Source: Acetofilamentum sp.
GTDB lineage: Bacteria > Hydrothermota > 32-111
Direction of reading: 5' to 3'
NCBI GenBank assembly: GCA_020721805.1
Contig: DYMB01000001.1
Location: 310,487 to 374,486 of the forward strand
Length of the DNA: 64,000 bases
How positions within the stretch are numbered: position 1 is the first letter of the stretch; each line of letters begins with the position of its first letter. Positions 30,017 through 39,152 of the stretch are shown piece after piece. Position numbers and translations under genes: made by a program. The notes below the pieces were generated by a model, which did no database searches, was not told the DNA's origin, and worked only from the letters and a program-made list of their open reading frames with translations.

Positions 30017-31923
30017 ATTTTGTTTTTGAAAACAAATTTTTAAAAGTGATATTCTTTATTTTACTGGCTATTGCTATCGTATTTTTTGGTAAAGCTGATA
30101 TTCTCAAACTGTCACTCGTTGGAACACTCTTCTTGTTGATACTTGTAATAACTAACATAGAAATAGTTTTTATTTTGCTTGTTATAGTAGGTTTTACTTT
30201 CAATTTTCTTACAGAAGCGTATGGATTCCCTGGGAAAATAGTTTTTCTTTATGATCTGATAATCTATCTTTTCTTCTTATATGGACTTGTGGGTGGTAAA
30301 AGAAAAATTTACAGGATCGAATTTCTTTTTATTTTTTATGTTATTTTTTTGATGATTTCAACAATTTTAGGTAGGGAGTCTTTGCCGTTGAAATTAAAGG
30401 GTGTTATCGTATATATAAGATATCCTATTCTTTTTATATCTCTTATGAGGCTAAACATAAAATCCGATACATACAAAAGGGTTTTGAAATTCATAATCTT
30501 TATGTCTATACTTCAGGTCCCAACTTCCATAGTACAGTTCTTAAAGGGAAACAGACCTGATTGGTGTGGTGGTTTTCTTGCAAGGCATGGAACAGGCATA
30601 GGTGCTGTTTTGATGGCTTCGATGTTTCTTTTTATACTTGGTTGGATGATAGTTGACAGGATAAGATTAAAATATCTTTTATATTCTATATTTTTTATGA
30701 TACCTCTTATTTTAGGTTCAGCGAGAGCAGGTTTTATTTTCTTTTTTCTCGCGATGATATTTATGTTTATCGTTTATATGTTGCATGTAAAATATGTATC
30801 CGCTTATTCTCTATTTTTTACGGTAGTTGGTATTTTACTCATATTTTTAATTTTTTATACAATGTTGATTTACATTGTTCCCATTTTTGAACCTAAAACA
30901 GCGAAGACCCTTGAAGTTATAAGTTCAATCGAGAACATTAAGAAGGATATGCTTGGGACCTATTCTGAAGGAAAATTGAGAAGGTTGAGTAATCTTCTTT
31001 TTGCTTACGAATATTTAAAAAAGGATATTTTAACTCTCTCTTTTGGTAATGGTCCCGGAACTGTTGTGGTATCAAAAAGTTTTGGCAACTCTGAATTTAT
31101 GCAGGAGTATGAGCGCTTTTTTGAATCTTCACTATCCTTTCCATCATATTTTCTTGAAATAGGAATAGGTGGATTATTTTTTGTGGCTTTGATTTATTTT
31201 TATGTTATCTTTTTTTCATTAACGAGAGCGATACATATAGAAGACAAATTTTTGAGGATCACAGCTTTTGCTTTATCGGGAATATCTTTTCTTTATCTTT
31301 TGGCATCGGTTTATACCGCTGTATGGTCTCAGGAAGCATTACAACTTCTTTTTATAGTTTCCTTTGCTGCTCTTATCGAACCAGCATACGGATCCGCAAA
31401 AAAGGAAAAAATTTTTGCTATACTATTTTTAAAAACTATAAACCCGGGAGAAAAAGCGAGTATTACCAAACTATTAACCTATCTGATAAATAATGAAATA
31501 AAAACCATTTTTGTTGTTTCAAATGAAGATAATGAAAATCTTTTGTGGATTAAAGAGAATAAAAGAAAATTGGGAAATAGTAGAATCAAATGGATAAAAA
31601 GTTCTGGTGATAGACCTTTAGAACAGATATTCTATATCAACTCTTTACTTGAAAGATACAAGGTGAATATGATATTCTTTTATATGGAAGATGATGATAT
31701 AACGGAAGGTATTATGAAAGATGCTTTTAAACACACAAAATCTTTTATCTATGAATTTTTAGATAAAAAGTTTATAATGAAAATATTAAAAAATGATATT
31801 ATAAAATTTTTGTATCTTATAAAAGATAAAAAAATACTGGAACAAGAGAACTATCTTGAGATAATAAAAAAAGAGTGTTACACTTATAATATACAGATGG
31901 AAACAATGGAAAAAAATTTGTAG
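30013..31923 (+). CDS. O-antigen polymerase/ligase-like membrane protein with extra C-terminal soluble domain
   Basis: About 450 aa of TM segments, then a hydrophilic region of about 170 aa starting AKKEKIFAILFLKTINPGEKASITKLL. Confidence 0.75.
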   Translation: MNFVFENKFLKVIFFILLAIAIVFFGKADILKLSLVGTLFLLILVITNIEIVFILLVIVGFTFNFLTEAYGFPGKIVFLYDLIIYLFFLYGLVGGKRKIYRIEFLFIFYVIFLMISTILGRESLPLKLKGVIVYIRYPILFISLMRLNIKSDTYKRVLKFIIFMSILQVPTSIVQFLKGNRPDWCGGFLARHGTGIGAVLMASMFLFILGWMIVDRIRLKYLLYSIFFMIPLILGSARAGFIFFFLAMIFMFIVYMLHVKYVSAYSLFFTVVGILLIFLIFYTMLIYIVPIFEPKTAKTLEVISSIENIKKDMLGTYSEGKLRRLSNLLFAYEYLKKDILTLSFGNGPGTVVVSKSFGNSEFMQEYERFFESSLSFPSYFLEIGIGGLFFVALIYFYVIFFSLTRAIHIEDKFLRITAFALSGISFLYLLASVYTAVWSQEALQLLFIVSFAALIEPAYGSAKKEKIFAILFLKTINPGEKASITKLLTYLINNEIKTIFVVSNEDNENLLWIKENKRKLGNSRIKWIKSSGDRPLEQIFYINSLLERYKVNMIFFYMEDDDITEGIMKDAFKHTKSFIYEFLDKKFIMKILKNDIIKFLYLIKDKKILEQENYLEIIKKECYTYNIQMETMEKNL

Positions 31924-31938
31924 AAAAGGAAGGTAAAT

Positions 31939-33000
31939 ATGTATAATACCATCGATATACCGCTTTTCATAACGATTGAAAGTAATGCTCTACACAATAT
32001 CAAAAAGATACTTCAAAAGTCAAATCTTCATATGAACAATCCAGTTATAGTAACAGATGCTGGAAAATCACTTGAGTATGCAAAAATGGTTGCAAGAATG
32101 CTTAGAATAAAAAAGAGTAAATTCATTATGGTATCCTTTAATACCTATGAAGAGGTTAAAAGGGTTGAAAGGTTTGCAAGAAATTTAAAATCCGATTTTA
32201 TAATTGGTATAGGTGGTGGGAAAGCTCTTGATATAGCCAAATTCGCTTCATTCAGATATGGAGGATATTTTTTAAGTATTCCAACTTTACCATCACATGA
32301 TGGTATAGCATCTCCAGTTGCATCCATAATGATAGAGGGGAAAAGGATGTCGGTTGGTGCTTCCATGCCTCTTGGTATACTCATCGATATAGATGTTATC
32401 AAAAATTCACCGAAAAGATTTATTTTTTCCGGGATAATGGATCTTATCTCAAATGTCTCAGCTATAGAGGATTGGATACTCGCATATCAAAAAGGATATG
32501 AAATAAGATTCAATGGATTTTCAAAGGCGATAGCCCTCTCTGCTGCTGAAAGTGTTTTAAATTTTAATGAGAAAAATATTTACAATGAAGAATTCCTGAA
32601 AATACTTTTGAATGGATTGGTTCTCTCTGGAATCGCCATGGAGATAGCTGGTTCATCGAGACCCGCTTCAGGGTCTGAGCATAATTTTTCACATGCCTTC
32701 GATCTACTTTATCCTGACAACACCTTTCTCCATGGAGAAAAAGTGGGAGCGGGACATTTGATAATTTCATATTTGAGAGATAAAAATGAATATAAAAAAA
32801 TTTTAAACTGTTTTAGGGATTTTGGCATAACTGTGGAACTGAAAAAAATATTTGAAGATAAAGATAAACTTTTGAAAGTTTTTTTAAAAGCTAAAGAAAT
32901 TAGAAAAGATAGATATTCCTATTTAAACGAAATATCTTTAAATGAAAAATTTTATAAAAATGTTATCGAAAAAGTTTCAAGGGATATTTTTTCTGTTTAA
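31939..33000 (+). CDS. sn-glycerol-1-phosphate dehydrogenase (EgsA/AraM family)
   Basis: IGIGGGKALDIAKF, SIPTLPSHDGIASPVASI, AGSSRPASGSEHNFSHAFD, FLHGEKVGAGHLI. Confidence 0.9.
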   Translation: MYNTIDIPLFITIESNALHNIKKILQKSNLHMNNPVIVTDAGKSLEYAKMVARMLRIKKSKFIMVSFNTYEEVKRVERFARNLKSDFIIGIGGGKALDIAKFASFRYGGYFLSIPTLPSHDGIASPVASIMIEGKRMSVGASMPLGILIDIDVIKNSPKRFIFSGIMDLISNVSAIEDWILAYQKGYEIRFNGFSKAIALSAAESVLNFNEKNIYNEEFLKILLNGLVLSGIAMEIAGSSRPASGSEHNFSHAFDLLYPDNTFLHGEKVGAGHLIISYLRDKNEYKKILNCFRDFGITVELKKIFEDKDKLLKVFLKAKEIRKDRYSYLNEISLNEKFYKNVIEKVSRDIFSV

Positions 33001-33558
33001 TTTTTTTATATTCTTTATTATAGGTTTTAACTCGTTTATCACATTTAAAATTTCTTTGATTTTTTCTTCAACCTTTTGAACATCCATATTTTCAAGTATG
33101 AGTTTGATCTGTTCTAATTCAAAACCGATTTTTTGAAGATTGTTTATAAATTTTATATGAACGATCAAAGAATCTTTGTACAATCTTATTCCACCTTTTG
33201 ATCTGACGGAAGGAAAAAAAAGACCCAGATTTTCCCAGTATTTTATTCTTCTTGAGGAAAGATTATATTTTCTACAGAATTCTCCTATTGTATACAATTT
33301 TTCATTGTTATCGACTCTTTCGTCAGGTAGGCCAATCTCTCTTATAATTTTGGTTATTTCATGTTCTGTAAAACCTAATTCCTTCAACTCAACGATTTTA
33401 TTTATCTTTTGAACATCTTTACTAAAAAAAAGTATTTCAGGCTCCCTCTGTATTGGGAAAATTATTTTTTTTGAGATGAGTTTTAAAATGAAATCCTTTG
33501 AAGTATTAGTTTTTTCAACCAGTTCATCAAAAGAGATTATATTTTTTTTAAACTGCAT
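32977..33558 (-). CDS. MerR-family regulator with two MerR-like HTH segments
   Basis: Second unit YTIGEFCRKYNLSSRRIKYWENLGLFFPSVRSKGGIRLYKDSLIVHIKFINNLQKIGFELEQIKLIL is a canonical MerR domain; N-terminal unit similar but diverged. Confidence 0.88.
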   Translation of the reverse strand: MQFKKNIISFDELVEKTNTSKDFILKLISKKIIFPIQREPEILFFSKDVQKINKIVELKELGFTEHEITKIIREIGLPDERVDNNEKLYTIGEFCRKYNLSSRRIKYWENLGLFFPSVRSKGGIRLYKDSLIVHIKFINNLQKIGFELEQIKLILENMDVQKVEEKIKEILNVINELKPIIKNIKKLNRKNIP

Positions 33559-33564
33559 AGAATA

Positions 33565-33593
33565 ATTATAACAGATTGACAGTTTACTGTCAA
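33565..33593 (-). promoter_or_regulatory. promoter of the MerR gene overlapping a perfect palindrome
   Basis: Minus strand TTGACA (33593..33588), 17-nt spacer, TATAAT (33570..33565); palindrome TTGACAGT-TT-ACTGTCAA at 33576..33593. Confidence 0.7.
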
Positions 33594-33731
33594 CATTTTT
33601 AAATAAGAAATTTTTTTGCTAATACTTATAAGAAAATGTAATCGAATTAAATAAAAAAATTTTTATAAAAAAAATAACTCTTTAAAATTTCAATACTTAT
33701 ATCTAAATACATTTTTTAAACAATTTACCTC

Positions 33732-33760
33732 TTGACAAAATTAAAAAAAATGTATATATT
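33732..33760 (+). promoter_or_regulatory. promoter of tuf1/S10 operon
   Basis: TTGACA (33732..33737), 17-nt spacer, TATATT (33755..33760), AT-rich upstream. Confidence 0.7.
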
Positions 33761-33762
33761 TC

Positions 33763-33786
33763 AAATTCCTGATTTTTTAGGAATTT
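33763..33786 (+). promoter_or_regulatory. 5'-leader hairpin AAATTCCT-GATTTTTT-AGGAATTT upstream of tuf1
   Basis: 8-bp perfect arms, 8-nt loop. Confidence 0.5.
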
Positions 33787-33817
33787 ATTTGGAAATTAAA
33801 AATTAATTTAATCTTTT

Positions 33818-35042
33818 AAGGAGGATTAAATGGCAAAGGAGAAATTTGAAAGGGCGAAGATTCATATGAACATAGGGACGATAGGGCATGTGGATCATGG
33901 TAAGACAACATTGACGTCTGCGATAACGAAGGTATTGGCATTGAAGAAGTATGCTGAGTATACTCCATATGATGAGATAGATAAGGCACCGGAGGAGAGG
34001 GCTAGGGGTGTAACGATAAATGTGGCGCATATAGAGTATCAAACAGAGAAGAGGCATTATGCGCATGTTGATTGTCCTGGGCATGCTGATTATATAAAGA
34101 ACATGATAACAGGGGCTGCGCAGATGGATGGAGCGATACTTGTTGTGAGTGCTAATGATGGAACGATGCCGCAGACGAAGGAGCATATACTGTTGGCGAG
34201 GCAGGTTAATGTTCCGAGTATAATAGTATTTATGAACAAGGTGGATATGGTTGATGATCCTGAGATACTTGATGTAGTTGAGATGGACATAAGGGACACA
34301 TTGAAGGCTAACAAGTTTCCTGGTGATGAGATACCTGTGATAAGGGGGAGTGCGTTGAAGGTGTTGGAGAGTGCTAGTACTGATATGAATGCACCTGAGT
34401 ATAAATGTATAATGGAATTGATGGATGCTGTAGACAATTATTTTCCTGATCCTGTGAGGGATAAGGATAAGCCATTTTTGATGAGTATAGAGGATATATT
34501 CAGTATAACTGGAAGGGGTACTGTTGCTACGGGTAGAGTTGAGAGAGGGCAGATAAAGGCTGGTGAGGAAGTTGAGATAGTTGGGTTGGGGATGCATAAG
34601 AAGACGGTGGCGACATCTTTAGAGATGTTTAAGAAGATACTTGATTATGCTGAGGCTGGAGATAATGTTGGAGTTTTGTTAAGGGGAATAGATAAGGATG
34701 AAGTTGAGAGGGGGATGGTGCTGGCAAAGCCAGGGAGTGTGACGCCACACAAGAAGTTTAAATGTCAGGTTTATGTATTGACTAAGGATGAAGGTGGACG
34801 TAGTACATCGTTTAAGAGTGGATACAGGCCGCAGTTTTTTTTCAGGACGACGGATGTTACGGGGTCAATAGAATTGGCTCCTGGTCAGGAGTTTGTGAAG
34901 CCTGGTGAGAATACTGAATTTATAGTTGAATTGATAACACCGATAGCGATGGAGAAGGAACTGAGATTTGCTATAAGGGAAGGTGGAAGAACCGTTGGCG
35001 CTGGTGTTGTAACTGAAATATTAGAATAAGAGGATTAAGATG
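33818..35042 (+). repeat. 1225-bp exact direct repeat, copy 1 (tuf1 plus short flanks)
   Basis: Aligned by eye against 55014..56238; identity runs from the SD to the ATG of the next gene. Confidence 0.85.
33830..35029 (+). CDS. tuf: elongation factor Tu (copy 1)
   Basis: [36 protein letters not shown]...[18 protein letters not shown]. Confidence 0.99.
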   Translation: MAKEKFERAKIHMNIGTIGHVDHGKTTLTSAITKVLALKKYAEYTPYDEIDKAPEERARGVTINVAHIEYQTEKRHYAHVDCPGHADYIKNMITGAAQMDGAILVVSANDGTMPQTKEHILLARQVNVPSIIVFMNKVDMVDDPEILDVVEMDIRDTLKANKFPGDEIPVIRGSALKVLESASTDMNAPEYKCIMELMDAVDNYFPDPVRDKDKPFLMSIEDIFSITGRGTVATGRVERGQIKAGEEVEIVGLGMHKKTVATSLEMFKKILDYAEAGDNVGVLLRGIDKDEVERGMVLAKPGSVTPHKKFKCQVYVLTKDEGGRSTSFKSGYRPQFFFRTTDVTGSIELAPGQEFVKPGENTEFIVELITPIAMEKELRFAIREGGRTVGAGVVTEILE

Positions 35043-35363
35043 GTAACCCATAAAATAAATTATAAAATTAAACTAAAATCGTATGACCATCAATTGCTTG
35101 ATCAGGCTGTAAAAGACATAGTAAAAACAGCCAAAAAAACCAACGCTGTGATAATTGGGCCTATTCCTTTGCCAACGAAAAAGACAGTCTATACGGTAAA
35201 TAGAGCAAGTAATGTTGATAAAAAGTCAAGAGAACAGTTCGAAATCAGAGTTCACAAGAGAGCTATTTTTGTTGCAAAATCTACTCCACAAACTATAGAT
35301 GCATTAACAAAACTTGACATACCAGCTGGAGTTGATATTGAAATAGTAACATTTGAAAATTAA
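35040..35363 (+). CDS. rpsJ: 30S ribosomal protein S10
   Basis: [24 protein letters not shown]...GPIPLPTKK. Confidence 0.98.
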   Translation: MVTHKINYKIKLKSYDHQLLDQAVKDIVKTAKKTNAVIIGPIPLPTKKTVYTVNRASNVDKKSREQFEIRVHKRAIFVAKSTPQTIDALTKLDIPAGVDIEIVTFEN

Positions 35364-35376
35364 AAGAGAGGAAAAG

Positions 35377-36003
35377 ATGAAAGGTTTGCTCGCAAAAAAG
35401 GTGGGAATGACACAGGTTTATGATGATGCGGGAAATGTTGTTCCGGTTACACTTATTTATGTTGAACCGAATACTATCCTTGAAAAAAAGAACGATGAAA
35501 AATTTGGTTATAACGCTTTAAAACTTGGTATAGAAGAAAAAAAAGAGAACAGGGTCAACAAACCGGATCTTGGACAGTTTAAAAAAATTGGAATAAAACC
35601 TTTAAGGATAATCAAAGAAATAAGATTTGATAAAGATATTATAGATAAAGTTAATGTTGGTGAAAAACTTGATTTAACGATACTCGATCCATCAAAAAAG
35701 ATTAACATCACTGGAAAGAGTAAAGGAAGAGGATTCGCTGGCTGGATGAAAAGACATGGCTTTTCCGGATCACCTGGTTCACATGGTGCGCATGAAGTTC
35801 ATAGACATCCAGGTTCGATCGGATCCAATACTTTTCCAGGAAGAGTTTATAAAGGTAAAAGAATGGCAGGTCATTACGGAAACGAAAATATCACGGTTTT
35901 GAATCTGAAGATAGTAAAGTTCGATAAAGAAAAAAACATTCTTGCCGTGAAGGGAGCAGTTCCAGGGCATGTCAATTCACTACTTATAATAAAGCAGGCA
36001 TAA
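35377..36003 (+). CDS. rplC: 50S ribosomal protein L3
   Basis: MKGLLAKKVGMTQVYDDAGNVVPVT; GSPGSHGAHEVHRHPGSIG. Confidence 0.98.
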   Translation: MKGLLAKKVGMTQVYDDAGNVVPVTLIYVEPNTILEKKNDEKFGYNALKLGIEEKKENRVNKPDLGQFKKIGIKPLRIIKEIRFDKDIIDKVNVGEKLDLTILDPSKKINITGKSKGRGFAGWMKRHGFSGSPGSHGAHEVHRHPGSIGSNTFPGRVYKGKRMAGHYGNENITVLNLKIVKFDKEKNILAVKGAVPGHVNSLLIIKQA

Positions 36004-36012
36004 GGAGAAAAA

Positions 36013-36642
36013 ATGCAGGTAACCGTATATTCTTTAACTGGTGAAGAAAAAGGGAAAATAGAACTTTCGGAAAATATTTTCAATATTGAAGTAAATGAGA
36101 ATGTCCTATATGAGTATGTGAAAGAATTTTTGAACAATCAGCGTCAGGGAACAGCGAAAACCAAAACAAGGGGAGAGGTTTCCGGTGGCGGTAGAAAGCC
36201 GTGGAGACAGAAAGGTACCGGTAGAGCGAGAGCGGGTAGCATTCGTTCTCCTTTATGGGTTGGTGGAGGAACCACCTTTGGACCACAACCTAAAAACTGG
36301 TATTACACCATCAACAAAAAGGTAAAAAGAATCGCTTTGAAATCATCTTTAACCTTGAAAGCTAAAGAGAATAAAATTTTAATCATAGAAAATGTTGATA
36401 TGGAAAAACCGAAAACAAAAGTTTTTGCAGACCTTGCTAAAAAACTTCAGATAGCAGAATCCGATAAAAAACTTTTTGTAAGTGAAAAATATAATAAAAA
36501 TTTTTATAATTCGGTTAGAAATCTGGAAGGGTCAATGATAATAATGTCCGGAGAGATTAATCCATATTTTGTTTTAAATTCTGATTATGTGATCTTCACG
36601 GAAAATGGATTGAAAAAATTAGAAGAGGTGTTTGGATTATGA
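36013..36642 (+). CDS. rplD: 50S ribosomal protein L4
   Basis: RQGTAKTKTRGEVSGGGRKPWRQKGTGRARAGSIRSPLWVGGG. Confidence 0.98.
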   Translation: MQVTVYSLTGEEKGKIELSENIFNIEVNENVLYEYVKEFLNNQRQGTAKTKTRGEVSGGGRKPWRQKGTGRARAGSIRSPLWVGGGTTFGPQPKNWYYTINKKVKRIALKSSLTLKAKENKILIIENVDMEKPKTKVFADLAKKLQIAESDKKLFVSEKYNKNFYNSVRNLEGSMIIMSGEINPYFVLNSDYVIFTENGLKKLEEVFGL

Positions 36643-36929
36643 AGGATTTAAGAAAGATAATCATTGCGCCTTTGATAACTGAGAAAGCTGTATTTGTTGA
36701 AGGCAAAAGAAGAACCTATGTTTTTGAAGTTGACAAAAAGGCAAACAAAAAAGAGATAAAAAATGCTGTCGAAAAACTTTTCAATGTAAAGGTGGAAAAT
36801 GTTAATACCCTTACAAAGAAAGGAAAAGTAAAAAGAACAAGAATGGTTTTAGGCAAACAGAAAGATATAAAAAAGGCTTATGTAACATTGCAGAATAATC
36901 AAAGAATAGAAATATTTGAAGGAGCTTGA
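36639..36929 (+). CDS. rplW: 50S ribosomal protein L23
   Basis: [45 protein letters not shown]. Confidence 0.97.
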   Translation: MKDLRKIIIAPLITEKAVFVEGKRRTYVFEVDKKANKKEIKNAVEKLFNVKVENVNTLTKKGKVKRTRMVLGKQKDIKKAYVTLQNNQRIEIFEGA

Positions 36930-36934
36930 TAATT

Positions 36935-37762
36935 ATGGGACTTAAAATTTATAAACCTATCACACCTGGTTTCAGGTTCAAAAAGAGTCTTTCCTATAAA
37001 GAGGTTATAAAAAAAGAACCTGAAAAATCTTTGACAATCCATCTTAAAAAAACTGGTGGAAGAAATAATCTTGGAAGGGTTACAAACAAGTTCATCGGTG
37101 GAGGTTATAAGAAAAAATATAGAATAATAGATTTTAAAAGGGATAAATTTGATATACCGGGTAAAATAAAATCTATAGAATATGATCCAAACAGAACATC
37201 ATTTATCGCACTTATAGTATACCAAGATGGAGAGAAAAGGTATATACTTGCCCCGGAAGGATTAAAAGTGGGTGATGAAATAGTATCTGGTAAAGATGCT
37301 CCGGCAAAACTTGGTAACGCTTTACCTCTTAAAAATATTCCAGTAGGTCTTGATATCCATAATATTGAAATGAATAAAGGTAAAGGTGGACAACTAGTAC
37401 GTTCTGCCGGTTCTTCTGCACAGATACTTGCAAAAGAGGGAGACTGGTGCCATGTTAGAATGCCTTCCGGTGAAGTTAGATTGATAAGGGGTGATAATTT
37501 TGCCACTGTTGGAAAAGTTGGAAATTCAGATTGGGCAAATGTTGTTATTGGAAAAGCTGGTAGTTCGAGACATAGAGGTATAAGACCAAGAGTTAGGGCT
37601 GTAGCCAAAAATCCTGTTGATCATCCTATGGGTGGTGGAGAAGGAAGGACAAGTGGTGGAAGACATCCCTGTAGTGAAAATGGACTTCCAGCAAAAGGTT
37701 ATAAAACAAGGAAGAAGAAAAAGTATTCTGATAAATATATAGTTTCAAGAAGAAAAAAATAG
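36935..37762 (+). CDS. rplB: 50S ribosomal protein L2
   Basis: [15 protein letters not shown]...[28 protein letters not shown]...[20 protein letters not shown]. Confidence 0.98.
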   Translation: MGLKIYKPITPGFRFKKSLSYKEVIKKEPEKSLTIHLKKTGGRNNLGRVTNKFIGGGYKKKYRIIDFKRDKFDIPGKIKSIEYDPNRTSFIALIVYQDGEKRYILAPEGLKVGDEIVSGKDAPAKLGNALPLKNIPVGLDIHNIEMNKGKGGQLVRSAGSSAQILAKEGDWCHVRMPSGEVRLIRGDNFATVGKVGNSDWANVVIGKAGSSRHRGIRPRVRAVAKNPVDHPMGGGEGRTSGGRHPCSENGLPAKGYKTRKKKKYSDKYIVSRRKK

Positions 37763-37772
37763 GAGGATAACC

Positions 37773-38060
37773 TTGACACGTTCATTAAAAAAAGGTCCTT
37801 ATATCGATGAAAAATTAAGAAAAAAGATCGTTTTGATGAATGAAAAGAATGAAAAGAAAGTTGTAAAAACATATAAAAGAGCTTCAATGATTTCTCCAGA
37901 GTTTGTTGGACATACGATAGCGATACACAATGGAAAAAAATTTATACCTGTTTTCATTACCGAAAATATGGTTGGACACCGTCTTGGAGAGTTTGCTCCC
38001 ACAAGAATTTTCAGACAACATTCCGGTGATAGAAAAGAGGGGAAAGTAACAGCTTCATAA
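37773..38060 (+). CDS. rpsS: 30S ribosomal protein S19 (TTG start)
   Basis: [15 protein letters not shown]...[23 protein letters not shown]. Confidence 0.98.
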   Translation: MTRSLKKGPYIDEKLRKKIVLMNEKNEKKVVKTYKRASMISPEFVGHTIAIHNGKKFIPVFITENMVGHRLGEFAPTRIFRQHSGDRKEGKVTAS

Positions 38061-38071
38061 AGGAGAGTAAA

Positions 38072-38413
38072 ATGCAGGCTACAGCTCATGGAAAATATGT
38101 AAGAATATCATCTAAAAAAGCGGTTCTTGCTGCCAATCTTGTAAAGGGAATGAATGTTACACAGGCACTTTATACACTTCAGTTTACTCCAAAAAAAAGT
38201 GCACGGATACTTTACAAATTGATCCATTCAGCCGCTGCTAACGCACTAAGTAAAAAGGGTTCAGAAAATATGACCGAAGATGATCTATACATAAAAGAGA
38301 TAAAAGTTAACTGTGGACCAATGATGAAAAGAAATATGCCAAGAGCGAGGGGAAGGGCTTTTCTCATAAGAAAGAGAACAAGTCATATAACAATTGTTGT
38401 AGAAAACAAATAA
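38072..38413 (+). CDS. rplV: 50S ribosomal protein L22
   Basis: [23 protein letters not shown]...[26 protein letters not shown]. Confidence 0.97.
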   Translation: MQATAHGKYVRISSKKAVLAANLVKGMNVTQALYTLQFTPKKSARILYKLIHSAAANALSKKGSENMTEDDLYIKEIKVNCGPMMKRNMPRARGRAFLIRKRTSHITIVVENK

Positions 38414-38426
38414 ACGGAGGTTTTTT

Positions 38427-39140
38427 TTGGGACAGAAAGTTCATCCTTATGGTTTTAGAGTTGGAATAAACAAAAACTGGTTTTCAAGATGGTTTAATCT
38501 AAAAGATTATCCTCAACTTTTAACTGAGGATATTCAAATAAGAAAATATGTTAAATCAAAAGCTCAACAGGAAGCCTTAAAACTTGAAAAGAAAGGTTAT
38601 ACAACTGGTATTTCAAGGATCGTTATTGAAAGAAAAGCCAAAAAAGTAAAAATTATAATTTTCACTTCAAAACCTGGATTGATAATTGGTAACAAAGGTG
38701 AGGTCGTTGACACTTTAAAAGAAGAAGTAAAAAGATATTTTAAAAAAGATGAAGTTGATATAAATATCAATGAAATTGAGAATTCTGCTCTTGATGCTCA
38801 ACTTATTGCTGAAAGTATTGCAAGACAGATAGAAAAAAGAGTTGCATATAAGAGAGCGATGAAAAAAGCAGTTCAAAATGCCTTGAAGGCAGGTGCTGAG
38901 GGTATCAAAGTCTCTTGTGGTGGAAGATTAAATGGCGCAGAAATTGCCAGAACAGAATGGTACAGAGAAGGAAGAGTCCCACTACAGACTCTCAGGTCCG
39001 ATATAGATTACGGATATGAAATTTCAAGAACAACGGCTGGTGCTATAGGTGTAAAGGTATGGATATATAAGGGTCAAATACCAACCGATCAGATTCAAAG
39101 TGATGAAGTTAATGTTAAAGTTAAAAAGAAAAATAAATAA
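38427..39140 (+). CDS. rpsC: 30S ribosomal protein S3 (TTG start)
   Basis: [22 protein letters not shown]...[11 protein letters not shown]. Confidence 0.98.
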   Translation: MGQKVHPYGFRVGINKNWFSRWFNLKDYPQLLTEDIQIRKYVKSKAQQEALKLEKKGYTTGISRIVIERKAKKVKIIIFTSKPGLIIGNKGEVVDTLKEEVKRYFKKDEVDININEIENSALDAQLIAESIARQIEKRVAYKRAMKKAVQNALKAGAEGIKVSCGGRLNGAEIARTEWYREGRVPLQTLRSDIDYGYEISRTTAGAIGVKVWIYKGQIPTDQIQSDEVNVKVKKKNK

Positions 39141-39152
39141 GGAGAATCTTTT

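Noticed and set aside
34090-34437. 115-aa antisense ORF over tuf1 (also at 55286..55633)
   Set aside because: Same composition artefact as the larger antisense ORF.
33803-34597. 264-aa antisense ORF over tuf1 (and the near-identical one at 55005..55793)
   Set aside because: Low-complexity product ([20 protein letters not shown]...) produced by the unusual C-poor codon usage of tuf; no SD or promoter, and it simply mirrors a certain gene.
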